From the NCBI GenBank assembly GCA_900049755.1, contig LT160593.1, positions 1,169,515 to 1,233,514 on the forward strand: a stretch of 64,000 bases of DNA. Direction: 5' to 3'. The stretch comes from Corynebacterium provencense. Lineage in GTDB: Bacteria; Actinomycetota; Actinomycetes; Mycobacteriales; Mycobacteriaceae. A program made the position numbers and the translations under genes. The notes beneath the pieces were generated by a model. It was not told the DNA's origin and did no database searches. It was given only the letters and a program-made list of their open reading frames with translations. Shown one piece after another: positions 51,032 through 59,532 of this stretch. Numbering within the stretch: position 1 is the stretch's first letter; each line of letters starts with the position of its first letter.

Positions 51032-54000
51032 ACCTCAGCTCCCTTCATCTCCCGCCACCCTGCGACAAGGTCGTCGAGGGAGGCGTTGGCGATAGCTTTG
51101 TCGATCCGGGTGTCGTCCAGGCGGGCACAGTTCTTCAGGTCCTGGTGCATGATCCACCCGTAGGTTGCGGGGGACACGGTGCCCCGCACGTTACGGCGTT
51201 CCAGGGACGCCTTGTAGTCCCCGAGCCGTTTCGTGGCGATGAGGACGGCCAGCTGCTCGTCGTCGAGCGAGTCCATGGAGTCGCGGAGGTAGCGGACGAC
51301 CTTCTGCATCACGAAGAAGTCCTCGGTGAGGATCAGTTTGCGGGTGGCGTCGTCGATACGTGGGTCGCCGGGGTCGACCGCGCCGGTGACCCGTTCACGG
51401 GCGAACTCCCGGGCGACGTTGAGAATTGTGTACGAGGCGATGAGACCGAACATGGTCGCGGCCCCCTCGGGTGAGGTGTCACCGGCACCCGGCACCCTGC
51501 CTCCTGCGACGACCCTCCGGTCCCGGTAGTCGGTCTTGAACGCATGCAGCCGGTCGGTCGCCACGGCGGTGGCCAGTTCGTCGAGGAGTTCCTTCCTGCC
51601 GGCGGCGGCGAGGATGGCGTCGGCGTCCTGGTAGAGCAGCAGTGCCCGGGGCATACCGCAGACGATGTGCGTCCGGGTGTTCTCCCAGTCCTCCCGCAGC
51701 CGGGTGGCCAGGGCGGACCCTGTCGCCCCGATGTGCATGTCGAGGAGCTGGAGCACCGTGGCCTCGTGGAAGGGTTCCGCATCGCACAACGGGAAGGTGA
51801 CCAGGGAATCGTGGCTGGCGATCTCCGGGACCCTGCCGTCGGGATCGTACTGGTAGAGGAAACCGCCGGACATGCCGTTGCCGAGGCCCTTGCCCACCGA
51901 CCCGAGGTTCAGGACGGTGCCGTTGGTCATGTACTCGGCACCGAACTCGCCGAAGCCCTCGACCACGGCCGTCGCACCGGAGTTGCGCACGGCGAAACGG
52001 TCGCCTGCCTCACCCTCGACGAAGAGTCGCCCACCGGTCGCCCCGAAGAGCGCGAAGTTGCCGATGAGGACATTGCCTCCGGGATCGGGGGAACCTCCGC
52101 CGGGGGAGCGGACGACCACGGTCCCGCCGCACTGGCTCTTGCCGACCCCGTCGTTGGCGGTGCCGGTGTGCTCCAGGACCATGCCGTCACTGCAGAACAC
52201 GCCGTAGGACTGTCCGGCTGCGCCGGAGGTACGTACGGTGACCGTTCCCTCGTCGAGGAAGGCACGGCCCCGGTCGTCCCGGAGTGTGGCGGGGAGTGCG
52301 TCGACCTCTGCTGCGGTGAGGGCGGGACCGGTTCCGACCTCCGCGGAGTTGGAGTGGTTGAGGAGGCGTTCGATGTCGACCGCGAGTTGTCCGCCGACGG
52401 ACTTGTCCCAGTTGTGCAGGACGATGTCCTCGACGGTGACGTTGCGTTCGCCACGGTCGACGAGTGCCTCACGCACGACCGTCAGCAGGTGGTCGTCGGT
52501 GGAGAAGTTCTTCTCCAGGTACACCGGGTCGGTGACCTTCTTCTCCGGGACGAGGGCGAGCATCTTCCGCAGGTCGAGGCGTCCGACTGAGGCGGGGTGC
52601 TCCAGCAGCTGGAGCAGGTCGGAACGTCCGCGTGCCTCCCGCAGGGAGTGCAGTCCCAGCCGGCCGAGGATCCCCCGGACATCGTGGGCGATGTTGAGCA
52701 GGTACTGGGCCAGGGCACGCGGATCACCGTTGAACGCCTCCGCGTTGGTGGTCAGTCCCGCAGGGCATTTGATGTTGCAGTTCTTCGCCATGACGCAGCG
52801 CAGCATCATCAGGGCGGTGGTGCCGAACTCGAAGGAGTCGCCGCCGAGGAGGGCGGAGACCACGACGTCGCGCCCGGTCTGGTGGGCACCGGAACAGCGC
52901 AGGACGACCTTGTCCCTCAGCCCGTTGACCATCAGAGCCTGATGGACCTCGGCGATCCCGATCTCGGCGGAACGGCCGGCGTACTTCAGACTGGTGACCG
53001 CCGCCGCCCCGGTACCGCCGGTGTTGCCCGCGACGTTGATCACGTCCGCCCCTGCCTTCGCCACACCCACCGCGATCGTGCCGATGCCCTCGGAGGAGAC
53101 GAGCTTGACGATGACCCGGACGCGGGCGGCCTTGCAGTCGTGGATGAGCTGGGCGAGGTCCTCGATGGAGTAGGTGTCGTGGTGGGGAGGAGGGGAGACA
53201 AGTTCAATGCCGGGGGTCCCGCCACGTGCCGCGGCGATGTCCACGGTGACCTTCGCCGCGGGCAGCTGTCCGCCCTCGCCGGGCTTCGCGCCCTGCCCGA
53301 TCTTGATCTCCAGCTCCTCGAGCTGGGGGTCGGCGAGGTAACCGGCCCAGATCCCGAACCTTCCTGAGGCGAACTGCTTGATCCTCGATCCGCGGATGGT
53401 CCCTGCCCGTGAGAAATGCTCGCCGCCCTCACCGCAGTTCGACATGCCGCCGACCATGTTCGTGCCGTGGGCGACCGCCTCATGGGCGGTGGCGACGAGA
53501 GCACCGTGGCTCATCGCCCCGGACGCCAGCGTGCGGGTGATCTCGTGGGCGGGCTGGACCTCCGACAGGGCAAGACTCGGCGGTGCCGGACGCAGCATAC
53601 CGAGGAAGCGTGCAGCCCGGCCGTGGGCGCTGACGAGCAGTTCAGCTGCGGAGATGCGAACGCCCAGCACGGCGTCCCCGAACGTCTCACGGAACCACAC
53701 GGCGAGTTCAGCGTGACCGCCGAGACGTCCCTCCGGGTCGGTGAGCACCAGTGCCCAGGTGTCTGTGCCGGCCGGGCTGACGTCGAGTCCGCGGACGCAG
53801 ATCGAGTCATTTCCTTCCAGAGAGAAGGTCCCCAGCTGGCGGTCGAAGTCCTCTGACAGCCGCATACCGGTGACGTCGGCGGGGAGGGCGAGGATGTCAC
53901 GCAGGGCGGAAGGACGCCGTGCCCGCTCCGCCTTGGTGGTGGAGACGAAGTCGCGGTAGCCCGGGGTGACCTTGAATGAGTCGATCTGTTCATCGGTGAG

Positions 54001-56685
54001 GCGTCCGAAGCCTGCGTTCGTGTAGGCGGAGTCGGTGATCCCGAAGGCGTCCCTGAGCTGGCCCAGAGTGAGCAGACGCAGCTCATCCCCGACATCGTCC
54101 CGGTTACTGTCCCGGGCATTGTCGCGGGCACTGTCCCCGGCGACGGTGGCGTCCTTCCCGCTGCCTGACCGGGCGGCCGTGGCCGCCGGCGGGACGGTCG
54201 GGGAGGGCAGTGCCAGGGGTTCGTCGGTCAGACCGGTGAACCCGCGCACCGCACTCGTGCCGAAGGAGTGGCCGGCGCCTTCCGACCGTTCCTTGAACAG
54301 TCCGAGCAGAGGAATGTCGGAATCCTCGGTGATCGAGGCGGCACGCCGGTGCCATTCAGTGGCCGCCTCGGCGATGCGGCGGAAGCCCACCCCCCGGACC
54401 GGGGCGTCCATGTGCGGGAAGCACCGGGCGAGGGCAGGGTCACGGGTGTCGAGGTAGTTCGGCTCGAAGAACTCCCCGCCGATGTAGCTCTCCACGGTGC
54501 ACAGGCCGACCCGTCCCATGGTCTTCCCGAGCTGCTTGAGTGCGGCCTTACGGAACCGGTCGAAGGCTCTGTCTGTCTCCGTGTACTCACCGGCGGGACC
54601 CGTCGGAGCCGGATACTTCTCCTCTGCCCGCAGACGGGCGGAAAGGCTGTACACGGCGGCGGCGCCGAAACCGAGGGCGGAGGCGATGTGGTGGGAGCTG
54701 GGCAGCTGACCGGAGTCGGCGATCACGGACACGCGCATGCGCAGGCCGTCGGCGATGAGCCGCTGGTTCACCGCAGAAACGGCGAGCAGCAGGGGGACCG
54801 GGGCGTGACCGGTGTCCACTGAGCGGTCGGAGAGCACGGCGATGCCGCCCTTCTCTGCCGCGAAGCGGGCGACGGCGTCACAAAGGCGGTCGAGGGCGTC
54901 GGTGAGGGAGTCGGCGTTGGCGTCCGGGTCCCCGGCGACCGGCTCGTAGAGCAGGTCGAAGCGACGCAACGGCACCAGGTTCTGCTCCCGCAGGCGCAGC
55001 ATGTCCAGATGGGACAGGATCGGGGACTCCACGATGATCTGGTGGGTGGGTTCGCGCGGGTCCTCGGTGTCCCTGCCGTCCGGCTTGGCACCCAGGGCGA
55101 CCCGGAACGTCATCCCGTCAGCCTCCCTGATCGAGTCCAACGGCGGATTGGTGACCTGGGCGAAACGCTGCGAGAAGTACTTCGCCATCCCGCCCTCGGT
55201 GTCAGACAGGGCGTTGATCGCGTTGCCGTACCCCATCGCAGAGATCCGCTCCGCGCCGTTGGCCAGCATCGGGTCCATCATGAACCGGAAGCTCTCCTGG
55301 TTCATCGAGTAGGCCACGAACCGCCCGGCCAGGGACAGGTCACCCTGGTACCCGAGAGTGCTGGTGCCGCGTTCCAGACCGGTGACCGGGATGTCCCGGA
55401 TGTCGGTACGGGCGGACGAGAGCAGGGACGCGTAGTCCCGGCGGGAGGCGAGCTCTTCGAGGGTCTCCCGTGTCCGCCGGATCTGACCGGTCCGGTGGTC
55501 CAGGATGAGCATGCCGCCTGCCTCGATCCGGCCCCGGTGGAGGACCTCGTCGGGCTCCGCCTCGAGCTGTCCCGCCTCCGAGGAGACCATGAGGTACTCG
55601 GCCGTCTCGATGCTGCGCAGGGGACGCAGCCCGAGACGGTCCAGGCGGGCGCCGACGACGTCGCCGTCGTTGAAGATCACGGCCGCCGGGCCGTCGTTCT
55701 TCTCCTCGTACAGGGAGAAGTACTCCAGCATGTCCCTGACCGGCTCCGGGAGTGAGGTGTCGTTCTCCCAGGCGGGGGGCATCAGTGAGACCACGGCCTC
55801 CACGATGTCGAGACGGTCGTCGAAGACCCGGGACTGCAGGGTCTGGTCGAGACGGGAGGAATCCGACTGTCCGGGTGGGCGGATGATGTGACGCTGGCGT
55901 GAGGCCGCGGCAGCCTCATCACTGATCCGGTTCTTGCGGTCCGTGTTGAGCTCGCCGTTGTGCGCCATGAGACGGAACGGCTGCGCCATCGACGGGTGCG
56001 GTTCCGTGTTCGTGGAGAACCGGGTGTGGAAGTACATGGTGCGCACACTGTGCGCAGGATCGGTGAGGTCGGCGAACCAGGGGATGACCTCGTCGGCGTT
56101 GAGCCTCCCCTTGAGGACCTGGGTGCGGGTCGACAAGGACAACGGATACAGGCCCCGGAGACCGGGACGCGAGTACGCCTCCTGCTCGATGCGCAGCAGT
56201 GCCGAGTTCGCCGCACGGTCTGCGGCGCCGGCGGACATGCCGGAGGGGACGGTGAAGATCCACTGCAGGATCGGCAGCTGGTAAGCCAGTGCCGCCGGAC
56301 GGACCGCCGACGGGTTGACGGGCACCTCCCGGATCTTCACCACCTCCAGCCCCTCGGCCTCGAGAGCGGATCCGATGAGGTCGCGGGCGTCACCGGTGTG
56401 CCCCGGTTCTTCGGGCATGAAGAAATTACCGACGCCGAAACGCCGCTCCTCGAGGGGGGTTCCGGTGACGGCGGAGAAGAATTCCACGGACAGGTCGATG
56501 TTCACCCCGGCGCCGTCGCCGACGCCTTCGGAGGACATGCCGCCCCGGTGGGGGATGGCGCAGAGTGCGCGGTGGCCACGGTCCAGGACGTCGTGGGTGG
56601 GGACGCCGTCCTTACGTGTGAGGAATCCGACGCCGCAGGAGCTGTGCTCGCGGGACGGGTCGTACAGGCCGAATGTCGAACTCAT
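51028..56685 (-). CDS. gltB: extended glutamate synthase large subunit
   Basis: This 1885-residue protein is a GOGAT large subunit, normally about 1510 residues. In order: class II glutaminase with the catalytic Cys in SSCGVGF (Cys17; mature N-terminus after processing in known members); central domain (about 440-800; YFSQRFAQVTNPPLD); a low-complexity linker (about 826-868); an unrecognised insertion (about 936-1040); the FMN barrel (about 1045-1430; GGMSNCGEGGEHFSR, AGADVINVAGNTGGTGAA); Fe-S cysteines 1297, 1303 and 1307; the GXGXG domain (about 1480-1640; VRNSGATAVVEGFGE); and a C-terminal extension of about 190 residues with no family I recognise. It lacks an adjacent gltD and is coupled to a CysJ-like reductase. 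The frame is intact and artefact-free. Confidence 0.9.
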   Translation of the reverse strand: MSSTFGLYDPSREHSSCGVGFLTRKDGVPTHDVLDRGHRALCAIPHRGGMSSEGVGDGAGVNIDLSVEFFSAVTGTPLEERRFGVGNFFMPEEPGHTGDARDLIGSALEAEGLEVVKIREVPVNPSAVRPAALAYQLPILQWIFTVPSGMSAGAADRAANSALLRIEQEAYSRPGLRGLYPLSLSTRTQVLKGRLNADEVIPWFADLTDPAHSVRTMYFHTRFSTNTEPHPSMAQPFRLMAHNGELNTDRKNRISDEAAAASRQRHIIRPPGQSDSSRLDQTLQSRVFDDRLDIVEAVVSLMPPAWENDTSLPEPVRDMLEYFSLYEEKNDGPAAVIFNDGDVVGARLDRLGLRPLRSIETAEYLMVSSEAGQLEAEPDEVLHRGRIEAGGMLILDHRTGQIRRTRETLEELASRRDYASLLSSARTDIRDIPVTGLERGTSTLGYQGDLSLAGRFVAYSMNQESFRFMMDPMLANGAERISAMGYGNAINALSDTEGGMAKYFSQRFAQVTNPPLDSIREADGMTFRVALGAKPDGRDTEDPREPTHQIIVESPILSHLDMLRLREQNLVPLRRFDLLYEPVAGDPDANADSLTDALDRLCDAVARFAAEKGGIAVLSDRSVDTGHAPVPLLLAVSAVNQRLIADGLRMRVSVIADSGQLPSSHHIASALGFGAAAVYSLSARLRAEEKYPAPTGPAGEYTETDRAFDRFRKAALKQLGKTMGRVGLCTVESYIGGEFFEPNYLDTRDPALARCFPHMDAPVRGVGFRRIAEAATEWHRRAASITEDSDIPLLGLFKERSEGAGHSFGTSAVRGFTGLTDEPLALPSPTVPPAATAARSGSGKDATVAGDSARDNARDSNRDDVGDELRLLTLGQLRDAFGITDSAYTNAGFGRLTDEQIDSFKVTPGYRDFVSTTKAERARRPSALRDILALPADVTGMRLSEDFDRQLGTFSLEGNDSICVRGLDVSPAGTDTWALVLTDPEGRLGGHAELAVWFRETFGDAVLGVRISAAELLVSAHGRAARFLGMLRPAPPSLALSEVQPAHEITRTLASGAMSHGALVATAHEAVAHGTNMVGGMSNCGEGGEHFSRAGTIRGSRIKQFASGRFGIWAGYLADPQLEELEIKIGQGAKPGEGGQLPAAKVTVDIAAARGGTPGIELVSPPPHHDTYSIEDLAQLIHDCKAARVRVIVKLVSSEGIGTIAVGVAKAGADVINVAGNTGGTGAAAVTSLKYAGRSAEIGIAEVHQALMVNGLRDKVVLRCSGAHQTGRDVVVSALLGGDSFEFGTTALMMLRCVMAKNCNIKCPAGLTTNAEAFNGDPRALAQYLLNIAHDVRGILGRLGLHSLREARGRSDLLQLLEHPASVGRLDLRKMLALVPEKKVTDPVYLEKNFSTDDHLLTVVREALVDRGERNVTVEDIVLHNWDKSVGGQLAVDIERLLNHSNSAEVGTGPALTAAEVDALPATLRDDRGRAFLDEGTVTVRTSGAAGQSYGVFCSDGMVLEHTGTANDGVGKSQCGGTVVVRSPGGGSPDPGGNVLIGNFALFGATGGRLFVEGEAGDRFAVRNSGATAVVEGFGEFGAEYMTNGTVLNLGSVGKGLGNGMSGGFLYQYDPDGRVPEIASHDSLVTFPLCDAEPFHEATVLQLLDMHIGATGSALATRLREDWENTRTHIVCGMPRALLLYQDADAILAAAGRKELLDELATAVATDRLHAFKTDYRDRRVVAGGRVPGAGDTSPEGAATMFGLIASYTILNVAREFARERVTGAVDPGDPRIDDATRKLILTEDFFVMQKVVRYLRDSMDSLDDEQLAVLIATKRLGDYKASLERRNVRGTVSPATYGWIMHQDLKNCARLDDTRIDKAIANASLDDLVAGWREMKGAEV

Positions 56686-56776
56686 GAACGGGTTGATCTT
56701 TCGCCTCGGGGTACCCGGTCAGCGGCAACCGCTTGTGGCGGAGTTCTGCGTGACTGCCAGGTGTGCCATTGCTCTG

Positions 56777-56795
56777 GTCAGGTTAGACTAACCGA
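56777..56795 (-). promoter_or_regulatory. DtxR-like box on the gltB promoter
   Basis: The 19 bp TCAGGTTAGACTAACCGAT match the DtxR consensus TTAGGTTAGCCTAACCTAA at 15 of 19 positions, with a perfect 6-bp inverted core (GGTTAG/CTAACC). On the minus strand the core contains TAGTCT (56789-56784), which with TTCGAT (56813-56808) at 18 bp spacing forms a promoter for gltB with a leader of about 90 nt. DtxR is the iron-sensing master regulator of corynebacteria. The direction of control is not known from sequence. Confidence 0.7.
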
Positions 56796-56953
56796 TCCGT
56801 ATCGTGAGATCGAATCGAACATCCCGACGAAATAGCAGGGTAACGTGTGCGAAATATGACCGAAACAATGTGGACGGGGAGAGGTGCCCAAGAGACTGCC
56901 GGCGACCGCCGGGCCGCCGCCGACCGGCGGCCGGGGCGTGTCCGGCGTCGTAC

Positions 56954-56959
56954 TAAGAT
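56954..56959 (+). promoter_or_regulatory. -10 element of rpe
   Basis: TAAGAT (in TACTAAGAT) lies seven bases before the rpe ATG, so rpe is probably transcribed without a leader. Confidence 0.6.
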
Positions 56960-56966
56960 CACCTGC

Positions 56967-57638
56967 ATGAACCGACAGACGCTGGTCGCGCCCTCCATCC
57001 TCGCCGCCGACTTCTCCGATCTCGCCGGAAGTGTCGCACAGGTCCCGGGGGCGGACTGGCTCCACATCGACATCATGGACAATCACTTCGTCCCCAACCT
57101 CAGTTTCGGTCTCCCCGTCGCCGAGGCCGTGCGCACGCACACGGACCTGTTCACCGACGTGCACCTCATGATCGAGAACCCGCAACGGTGGGCCCCGCTC
57201 TACGCCGCCTTCGACAGCGTCACCTTCCACCTCGAGGCGGTGGAGGACGTGGCGGCCGCCACCGCCCTCGCCGACGAACTGCACCGGGCCGGGACCCGCG
57301 CCGGGGTGTCGGTGAAGCCGGGGACACCGGTGGAGCCGCTCCTCGACAGTCTGGCGTCCTTCGACGTCGTCCTGGTGATGAGTGTCGAACCCGGTTTCGG
57401 CGGCCAGGCGTTCATGCCGGAGGTTCTCGGCAAGGTCCGGGCACTGCGATCGCGGATAGACGCCGGGTCCCTGTCGACCCTGGTCGAGATCGACGGCGGT
57501 ATCAGCGTGGAGACCGCGGCGGCCGCCGGGGCTGCCGGGGTGGACGTGCTCGTCGCAGGGTCCAGTGTCTTCGGCTCGGACGACCCCCAGGCTGCAGTGG
57601 ACGCCATCCGGGCCTCCGCCGCGGAAGCCCGGCAGTGA
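56967..57638 (+). CDS. rpe: ribulose-phosphate 3-epimerase
   Basis: Rpe interconverts ribulose 5-phosphate and xylulose 5-phosphate; ribulose 5-phosphate is a precursor of riboflavin. The 223-residue TIM-barrel protein begins VAPSILAADFSDL, and has LHIDIMDNHFVPN, VHLMIENP, VLVMSVEPGFGGQAF and EIDGGIS, with the catalytic aspartates and metal histidines. The ATG is set by the -10 box. It starts the riboflavin cluster; its stop overlaps the ribD start. Confidence 0.95.
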   Translation: MNRQTLVAPSILAADFSDLAGSVAQVPGADWLHIDIMDNHFVPNLSFGLPVAEAVRTHTDLFTDVHLMIENPQRWAPLYAAFDSVTFHLEAVEDVAAATALADELHRAGTRAGVSVKPGTPVEPLLDSLASFDVVLVMSVEPGFGGQAFMPEVLGKVRALRSRIDAGSLSTLVEIDGGISVETAAAAGAAGVDVLVAGSSVFGSDDPQAAVDAIRASAAEARQ

Positions 57639-58750
57639 CCGGCCCTGCAGTGACCGGCCCTGCAGGACACGGACCGGTCGGACAGGCCTGTTCCGGACGC
57701 CCCGACCCCTACCTCCGGCTCACCGGCGACCCCGGGATCGCCCGGGCCCTGGCCGCCGCTGATGCCGCCGGGCAGGAGGTGCGCGGCACAACCTCGCCCA
57801 ACCCACCGGTGGGGGCGGCGATCCTCGATTCCGCCGGTACCCTCGTCGCGACCGGTGCGACCAGTCCCGTCGGCGGTCCCCACGCCGAGGTCAACGCCCT
57901 CACTGCAGCGGGACCGGCAGCCCGGGGCGGCACGGCCGTGGTCACCCTGGAACCCTGCAACCACACCGGTCGGACCGGCCCCTGCACCCGTGCACTGCTC
58001 GACGCCGGGGTCGCACGGGTCGTCTACGCCTTCGCCGACCCCGGGGACGTGGAGGGAGGCGGGGCCGACTATCTGCGTGACCACGGGGTCGAGGTCACCG
58101 GACCGCTGGTCACCTCCGCAACGGACCTGTCCGGGGTCCCCCGGTTCAGTGTGGAACCCTGGCTGGTCTCACGCAGGCACGGCCGTGCCCACCTCACACT
58201 GAAGTTCGCCGGGACGCTCGACGGTTTCGCCGCAGCCACCGACGGAACCTCGCAGTGGATCACCGGGGACAGCGCACGGGCCCGCGTCCACCTCGACCGG
58301 GCCCGCCGTGACGCCGTGATCGTAGGGACAGGGACGGTGCTCACCGACAATCCCCGCCTCACGGCACGGCTGCCCGACGGCAGCCTGCGTGACCGGCAGC
58401 CGACCCGGGTGGTGCTCGGACGGACGTCGCTTCCGCAGGACGCCGCGGTCCTGCCTGCCCTGCGGTACGACGGGCACGACCCGGAGGCCGTCCTGACGGA
58501 CCTGGCGGCCAGGGGCCTGGTCGATGTCCTGGTCGAGGGAGGTCCGCACCTCGCGGCGTCCTTCATCGCCGCAGGCATGGTCGACGAAGTCGACGCGTAC
58601 ACGGCGCCGGCGCTGCTGGGGGCGGGCGTGCCGGTCGTCGCACCCGACCCGGCCACAGCCACCACCGTTGCGGGAACCCGGAGGCTCATCCTGCGGTCCG
58701 TGGAGATCCTCGGCGGGGACATCCTCACCGTCGCCGGCACACATCCCTGA
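57635..58750 (+). CDS. ribD: bifunctional riboflavin deaminase/reductase
   Basis: RibD deaminates and then reduces the pyrimidine intermediate of riboflavin synthesis. In the 371-residue product, the deaminase zinc site is GGPHAEVNAL and EPCNHTGRTGPCTRAL, after TTSPNPPVGAAI. The reductase domain follows (LKFAGTLDGFAA, ITGDSARARVHLDRARRDAVIVGTGT, VLVEGGPHLAASF). The GTG at 57635 overlaps the rpe stop (GTGA). A second in-frame GTG is at 57650; the first 25 residues are a repeat-derived tail. Confidence 0.93.
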   Translation: MTGPAVTGPAGHGPVGQACSGRPDPYLRLTGDPGIARALAAADAAGQEVRGTTSPNPPVGAAILDSAGTLVATGATSPVGGPHAEVNALTAAGPAARGGTAVVTLEPCNHTGRTGPCTRALLDAGVARVVYAFADPGDVEGGGADYLRDHGVEVTGPLVTSATDLSGVPRFSVEPWLVSRRHGRAHLTLKFAGTLDGFAAATDGTSQWITGDSARARVHLDRARRDAVIVGTGTVLTDNPRLTARLPDGSLRDRQPTRVVLGRTSLPQDAAVLPALRYDGHDPEAVLTDLAARGLVDVLVEGGPHLAASFIAAGMVDEVDAYTAPALLGAGVPVVAPDPATATTVAGTRRLILRSVEILGGDILTVAGTHP

Positions 58751-58838
58751 CCGGCAGTCGTCCCGGACCGGGGCACCGGACAGTCGCCGCCGCCTCCACC
58801 AGATGAACCCGGACGACAGGCGGGAAGCCGACGTGCCC

Positions 58839-58844
58839 TACACT
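58839..58844 (+). promoter_or_regulatory. -10 element of riboflavin synthase gene
   Basis: TACACT lies seven bases before the ATG at 58852. The 101-bp gap after ribD shows no FMN-riboswitch-like structure that I can recognise, so the ribC-ribAB-ribH group may start from this leaderless promoter. Confidence 0.55.
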
Positions 58845-58851
58845 GACTGCC

Positions 58852-59532
58852 ATGTTCACTGGAATCGTCGAGGAGACGGGCACCGTCGCAGCCGTGGAGC
58901 CCACAGCCGACGCCCGACGTCTCCGGATAGCCTGCAGAACCGTCGTCGGGGACGCCGTCCACGGTGCATCCGTCGCGGTCAACGGGGTCTGCCTGACCGT
59001 CACCGATTTTGACGCCTCCGGTGACAACCCCGGATTCTGGGCGGACTGCATGCAGGTCACCCTCGACTACACCACCGTCGGCGACCTCACCGTCGGCGAC
59101 CGGGTCAACCTGGAACGGGCGGTCCCTGCCGGAGGGCGTCTCGGCGGACACATCGTGCAGGGCCACGTCGACGGGACCGCCGTGCTCGAGTCCCGTACCC
59201 CCGGCAGTGAGTGGGAGATCCTCCGCTTCAGGCTCGAGGACCCGTCACTGGGCAGGTACATCGCCAAGAAGGGAAGCGTCGCGGTGAACGGGACGTCACT
59301 CACCGTGGCCGAGATCGGACCGGTGACCGAACCGTGGTTCGAGGTGTCACTGATCCCGGCCACCCTCGCCGGTACTGTCCTGGGTGACCTGCAGGTCGGT
59401 GACCGGGTCAACATCGAGTGCGACGTGCTCGCGAAATATCTCGAGCGGCTCGTCGGGGCGTCCCCCTCCACGACCGGCACAGGCACAGATAATGCCGGCA
59501 CCGCAGGTACGGAGGTTCGTCACGGTGAGTGA
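58852..59532 (+). CDS. ribC: riboflavin synthase alpha chain
   Basis: This enzyme (ribE in E. coli, ribC in corynebacterial usage) dismutates two lumazines to riboflavin. The 226-residue protein begins [10 protein letters not shown] and has the two lumazine-binding repeats, with VNGVCLTV and [12 protein letters not shown] at equivalent places and [14 protein letters not shown] in the middle. Its C-terminus overlaps the ribAB start by 8 bp. Confidence 0.95.
   Translation: MFTGIVEETGTVAAVEPTADARRLRIACRTVVGDAVHGASVAVNGVCLTVTDFDASGDNPGFWADCMQVTLDYTTVGDLTVGDRVNLERAVPAGGRLGGHIVQGHVDGTAVLESRTPGSEWEILRFRLEDPSLGRYIAKKGSVAVNGTSLTVAEIGPVTEPWFEVSLIPATLAGTVLGDLQVGDRVNIECDVLAKYLERLVGASPSTTGTGTDNAGTAGTEVRHGE

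Noticed and set aside
56847-56966. N-terminal extension of rpe by 40 residues
   Set aside because: The extra residues are Arg/Ala/Gly-rich and unlike the family. A -10 box seven bases before the ATG at 56967 supports the shorter protein.
57639-58851. FMN riboswitch for the riboflavin genes
   Set aside because: The gaps before ribD and ribC are too short or absent and hold no RFN-like conserved segments.
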